From Streptomyces lacrimifluminis (GTDB lineage Bacteria; Actinomycetota; Actinomycetes; Streptomycetales; Streptomycetaceae): a stretch of 64,000 bases of DNA. Below, in pieces: positions 60,330 through 64,000 of this stretch; the stretch's first letter is position 1, and each line of letters opens with the position of its first letter. The notes under the pieces are model-generated. The model made no database searches, had not been told where the DNA came from, and saw nothing but the letters and a program-made list of their open reading frames with translations. Both the position numbers and the translations under genes were made by a program. The stretch is taken from contig NZ_BMMU01000001.1 in assembly GCF_014646095.1 (NCBI RefSeq), forward strand, positions 434,001 through 498,000. Reading direction: 5' to 3'.

Positions 60330-60608
60330 ATGACGCACACCGCAGTGGGATGGCATGTCGAGCTGGAGTTCGAGGAGGACGAGCAGCGCACACGGGCCGC
60401 GGCCCTCGTACGGCTCGCCGACGGGAGCGAGGTACGGGCCAACGGGTACGCCAGCCGTCACCGGTCCGACGAGAACCAGCCGCGGATCGGCGAGGAGATC
60501 GCCGGGGCCCGCGCCCTCAACGAGCTGGCGATGAAGCTGTTGACGAAGGCCCACGACGAGATCGACGAGGCGTCGGGGCGCAGGTCGAGGTCCATTGCTC
60601 TTGGATAG
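60330..60608 (+). CDS. DUF1876 domain protein
   Basis: 92 aa. WHVELEFEEDEQRTRAAALV, ANGYASRHRSDENQPRIGEE and ARALNELAMKLLTKAHDEID match the actinobacterial DUF1876 family (dsRBD-like small proteins of unknown role). ATG at 60330 is well placed: GGAGGT lies 7 nt upstream. A perfect 16-bp palindrome follows the stop. Confidence 0.9.
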   Translation: MTHTAVGWHVELEFEEDEQRTRAAALVRLADGSEVRANGYASRHRSDENQPRIGEEIAGARALNELAMKLLTKAHDEIDEASGRRSRSIALG

Positions 60609-60624
60609 TCCACAGGCCTGTGGA
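60609..60624. repeat. 16-bp perfect palindrome after the DUF1876 gene
   Basis: TCCACAGGCCTGTGGA begins at the base after the stop codon. It may be a weak terminator or an operator; it also contains two opposed TCCACA (DnaA-box core) sequences. Confidence 0.6.
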
Positions 60625-60686
60625 TGGGCCACTGAGCGACCAAGTGAGTGACTGGCTGAGTGGGCGGGTGGCCGACCCGCCTCCTC

Positions 60687-61892
60687 CTACAGCCCCACGA
60701 CCCCCCGCACCGCCCGTACCAGCGCCTGCGCGCGCCCGTCGGCCGTCACGCTCTTGCGGAAGCCGTTCGTCACATAGCCGAACGCGATGCCCGAGTCGGG
60801 GTCGGCGAAGCCGAGGGGGCCGCCGCGCCCCGGGTGGCCGAAGGAGCCGGGGGTCAGGAGCGGTGAGGCGGTGCCGTGCAGCATGTAGCCGAGGCCGAAG
60901 CGGGTGCCGATGACCAGGACGCGGTCCGGGCCCGCCGACTGTTCGCGCCGGCCCAGTTCGACCGTCGCGGGGGTGAACAGGCGGGTCCCGTCGTCGACCT
61001 GGCCGATGAGGGAGGCGTAGAAGCGGGCGAGTCCGTCGGCCGTGGCGATGCCGTTGGAGGCGGGGAGGGCGGCGGCCCGGTACGCGGGGTCGTTCTCGTC
61101 CGGCGGCGGGGTGATCGCGGCGAAGGCGCGGCTGGTGAGGGAGTCCGGGTCGGCGTAGGCGTCGGCGACGGACCGCTTGGGGCGCGTTCTGAGGCCGGGG
61201 CCAGCCGTCTCCGGTGTCTGGACCCGCCCCACCCGGCCCACGCGCCCCGTCTCGGCCTCCGCTTCCGGCAGCCCGATCCACAGGCCGAGGCCGGCCGGCC
61301 CGGCGATCTCCGTGGCGACCCAGTCGCCGATCGGGCGCCCGCTGACCCGCCGTACGAGCTCGCCCGTCAGCCAGGTGTACGTCTGCGCGTGGTACCCGTG
61401 GTCCGTACCCGGTTCCCAGGCAGGCGTCTGGGCCGCGACCGCCGCGGCGCCGAGGGCGGGATCGGCGGCCTGCGCCGGAGTGAGCGGCCGGTCGAGCGCG
61501 GGGACGCCCGCGCGGTGCGCGAGCAGGTGCCGCACGAGGGCCCGTTCCTTGCCCGCGGCCTTGAACTCCGGCCAGTACTCGCCCACGGGAGCGTCAAGGT
61601 CCAGCTCACCTCGCTGGGCCAGCATGAGGAGTACTGCGGCGGCGACGCCCTTCGTCGCCGAGCGCACGATCTGCGCGGTGCCGTGCTCCCAGAGCGCCGA
61701 GCCGGAGGCGGCGTCCCCGTCGACGTCCCGTACCCCGGCCCACAGGTCGACGACCCGGCGCCCGTCCCGGTACACGGTGACGGCGGCACCGCGCTCCCCG
61801 CCGGTCGCGAAGTTCCGTACGAACGCGTCCCGGACCGGCTCGAAGCCCTCGGTCACCACGCCGTTCACGCCCACACCCACGTTCGAGTCCAC
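60687..61892 (-). CDS. Serine hydrolase of the class C beta-lactamase family (EstB-like)
   Basis: 401 aa. Active-site SATK (Ser78-Lys81), Tyr-containing GYHAQTYTWL in place of YxN, and HPGRGG in place of KTG, as in family VIII esterases and D-aminopeptidase-like proteins. Start segment EPVRDAFVRNFATGGERGAAVTVYRDG is typical. No signal peptide, so it is probably a cytoplasmic esterase. A GTG start at 61892 fits. The substrate is unknown. Confidence 0.92.
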   Translation of the reverse strand: MDSNVGVGVNGVVTEGFEPVRDAFVRNFATGGERGAAVTVYRDGRRVVDLWAGVRDVDGDAASGSALWEHGTAQIVRSATKGVAAAVLLMLAQRGELDLDAPVGEYWPEFKAAGKERALVRHLLAHRAGVPALDRPLTPAQAADPALGAAAVAAQTPAWEPGTDHGYHAQTYTWLTGELVRRVSGRPIGDWVATEIAGPAGLGLWIGLPEAEAETGRVGRVGRVQTPETAGPGLRTRPKRSVADAYADPDSLTSRAFAAITPPPDENDPAYRAAALPASNGIATADGLARFYASLIGQVDDGTRLFTPATVELGRREQSAGPDRVLVIGTRFGLGYMLHGTASPLLTPGSFGHPGRGGPLGFADPDSGIAFGYVTNGFRKSVTADGRAQALVRAVRGVVGL

Positions 61893-61951
61893 GCCGGTGC
61901 AACGCGCGCCCGCTGCCCGCGATTCCTCGACCCGGAAGGATGTGAGGAGGA

Positions 61952-62437
61952 TCAGCCCAGGATGATCGTCACATCGATGTTGTCGCGGGTGGCGTTGGAG
62001 TACGGGCAGACCATGTGTGCCGCGTCGACGAGCTTGGCCGCGATGTCCTGGTCCAGGATCGGCAGCGAGACGCTCAGGGCGACCGCGAGGCCGTAGCCGC
62101 GCTGCTTGTTGGGGCCGATGCCGACCTTCGCGGCGACCGTGGAGCCGGTCAGGTCGTAGCCCTCGCGGCGGCCGACCAGGACCAGCGCGTTGTGGAAGCA
62201 GGAGCTGTAACCGGCGGCGAACAGTTGTTCCGGGTTGGTGCCGTTGCCGTCGCCGCCCAGCTGCGGCGGCATCGCCACCTTCAGCGCGAGCTGGCCGTCC
62301 TGGCTGGTGACGTCGCCGTCCCGGCCGCCGTGGGCGGTGGCCTCGGCGACGTACATGATCTTCGTCGGACGAGTGTCCGGACGAGTATCGGTAAGGGCCT
62401 CGGTACGGGCCTCGACGTCGATACCGGCGTCAGTCAC
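61952..62437 (-). CDS. ohr: Organic hydroperoxide resistance protein Ohr
   Basis: 161 aa of the Ohr/OsmC family, thiol peroxidases that reduce organic hydroperoxides. Conserved: KIMYVAEATAHGGRDG, TNPEQLFAAGYSSCFHNAL (peroxidatic Cys) and AHMVCPYSNATRDNIDV (resolving Cys). GTG at 62437 follows GAGGT and adds ~25 residues in front of the usual start, rich in Thr/Arg/Asp (TDTRPDTRPTK), an uncommon extension. Encoded just downstream of its likely regulator OhrR, with 166 bp between them. Confidence 0.95.
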   Translation of the reverse strand: MTDAGIDVEARTEALTDTRPDTRPTKIMYVAEATAHGGRDGDVTSQDGQLALKVAMPPQLGGDGNGTNPEQLFAAGYSSCFHNALVLVGRREGYDLTGSTVAAKVGIGPNKQRGYGLAVALSVSLPILDQDIAAKLVDAAHMVCPYSNATRDNIDVTIILG

Positions 62438-62603
62438 GGCAGAACCTCCCCCAAAACGGACAACAGGAACATGTGTAGATACTGCGAATGCCGCAACTAC
62501 ATCGTGCACAAGGTACCGGCTGGTAGGGATGTATCCATTACCCGGGGGTAGGAACCGCCGGTAACCTCAGGTCAGTGGTCGGCCTCGGCTCCGTGGCGGG
62601 ACG

Positions 62604-63107
62604 TCAGATCGAACGGGTCCGGTCGGCCGCCCCCTGCGCCCGCTCCGCCAGCTCCCACAGCTCGCCCCGCAACCGCGCGACCTCGCCCCCGCTCAGTTCC
62701 GTCGCCGCGAGCAGTGCTCCCGGTACGCGCGCCGCGCGCTCCCGGAGTTCCGCCCCCCGCCCGGTGACGCCGACGGACACCGACCGCTCGTCCAGCACCG
62801 ACCGCTCCCGGCGGACGAGTCCCGCCGCCTCCAGCCGCTTGAGCAGCGGCGAGACCGTGCCGTAGTCGAGGCACAGGGCGGCCCCCAGCTCCTTCACGGT
62901 CACCGTGCCGCGCTCCCACAGGACCAGCAGCACGAGGTACTGCGGGTAGGTGAGGCCCAGCTCGTCCAGGAGCGGGCGGTAGGCGGCGGTCATCGCGCGC
63001 TGGGCCGCGTACAGCGCGAAGCACAACTGGTCGTCGAGGCGCGGCGACCCGGGGCTGTGTGCGTCGTTGTGCTCGTCCTCTTGTTCGATCACGCGCCCAT
63101 TGTCCAC
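62604..63107 (-). CDS. ohrR: MarR-family regulator, OhrR-type
   Basis: About 167 aa. The redox Cys of OhrR is present in LDDQLCFALYAAQRAM (Cys29), followed by YRPLLDELGLTYPQYLVLLVLWERG and the winged helix LCLDYGTVSPLLKRLEAAGLVRRE with DERSVSVGVT. OhrR represses ohr and is released when this Cys is oxidised by organic peroxides. The start may be GTG at 63107 or a GTG five codons on. The non-coding gap before ohr probably contains its operator, but I see no clear perfect palindrome there. Confidence 0.92.
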   Translation of the reverse strand: MDNGRVIEQEDEHNDAHSPGSPRLDDQLCFALYAAQRAMTAAYRPLLDELGLTYPQYLVLLVLWERGTVTVKELGAALCLDYGTVSPLLKRLEAAGLVRRERSVLDERSVSVGVTGRGAELRERAARVPGALLAATELSGGEVARLRGELWELAERAQGAADRTRSI

Positions 63108-63117
63108 GCGCCCGGCG

Positions 63118-63905
<788 letters not shown>

Positions 63906-63909
<4 letters not shown>

Positions 63910-64000
63910 AAGGACCATCCCAGCAGACAGACGGCGAGCGCGGCGACGGGCAGGGCGAAGGCGTACGACCACTGCGCCCGGGACGCGGTCACCTCGTCGA
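63906..64000 (-). CDS. cbiQ: CbiQ-like ECF transporter T-component, C-terminal end only
   Basis: Only the last ~31 codons are inside the window: DEVTASRAQWSYAFALPVAA, then LAVCLLGWSL and TGA at 63906. The hydrophobic last helix and coupling to cbiO fit the CbiQ/EcfT subunit. The rest lies beyond the window edge. Confidence 0.7.

Noticed and set aside
62438..62603. A defined OhrR operator between ohrR and ohr
   Set aside because: Only broken, unequal inverted repeats were seen, so no exact site is reported.

Overview
The window is high-GC actinobacterial DNA from a Streptomyces. The evidence is G/C-ending third codon positions, many GTG/TTG starts, start-stop overlaps (ATGA/GTGA), DUF397 and DUF1876 proteins, a SepX-type divisome protein and an Fxs peptide locus. 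No species can be named from sequence alone.

Layout. 1-18,990 is mostly chromosomal core. Leftwards: DUF6227 protein (partial), L,D-transpeptidase lipoprotein, P1 peptidase, MscL, a SAF-domain protein, MTAP-family phosphorylase, an FmdB zinc ribbon with a CIRCE-like operator, an MFS exporter and a CPA1-type antiporter. Rightwards: a penicillin-acylase-family hydrolase, then (after a divergent 5-formyl-THF cyclo-ligase) galU - moeA/glp - moaC - mog - GNAT - sepX, then tRNA-Ala(CGC). The galU/glp/GNAT/sepX order suggests that the MoeA-like protein may be the division protein Glp.

19,017-38,760 is an accessory block. On its left edge a leftward pair encodes an AAC(3)-family acetyltransferase and an unrecognised 398-aa protein. 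A rightward series follows: TIR+STAND NTPase, MoxR AAA ATPase, vWA-like protein and a large propeller-like protein (the last three overlap start-to-stop), then a TIR protein. It converges on a leftward Fxs RiPP operon: fxsA precursor, fxsB radical SAM/SPASM enzyme, HExxH-motif protein, fxsC TIR-like protein and fxsT ParA-like/NB-ARC/TPR protein. Two NTP-driven, TIR-bearing, conflict-type systems thus sit back to back, beside a tRNA. This is the most interesting part of the window.

38,760-46,600: a GNAT, exonuclease III, a decayed large serine recombinase (internal deletion plus frameshift), then a MerR regulator divergent from a Baeyer-Villiger monooxygenase - alpha/beta hydrolase - SDR operon, and a small hydrophilic protein. 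46,690-53,250: a tricorn-family protease, and a TetR regulator with two operator-like sites upstream of an MMPL exporter.

53,300-58,600 is rich in decay: a nuclease-family remnant, a stub regulator with DUF397, an EamA transporter gene split around a bile-acid:sodium-symporter-family gene, and a subtilase relic without its protease domain. 58,560-64,000 returns to ordinary genes: metallophosphoesterase, DUF1876, serine hydrolase, Ohr with OhrR, and the end of an ECF cobalt/nickel-type transporter (cbiO, partial cbiQ).
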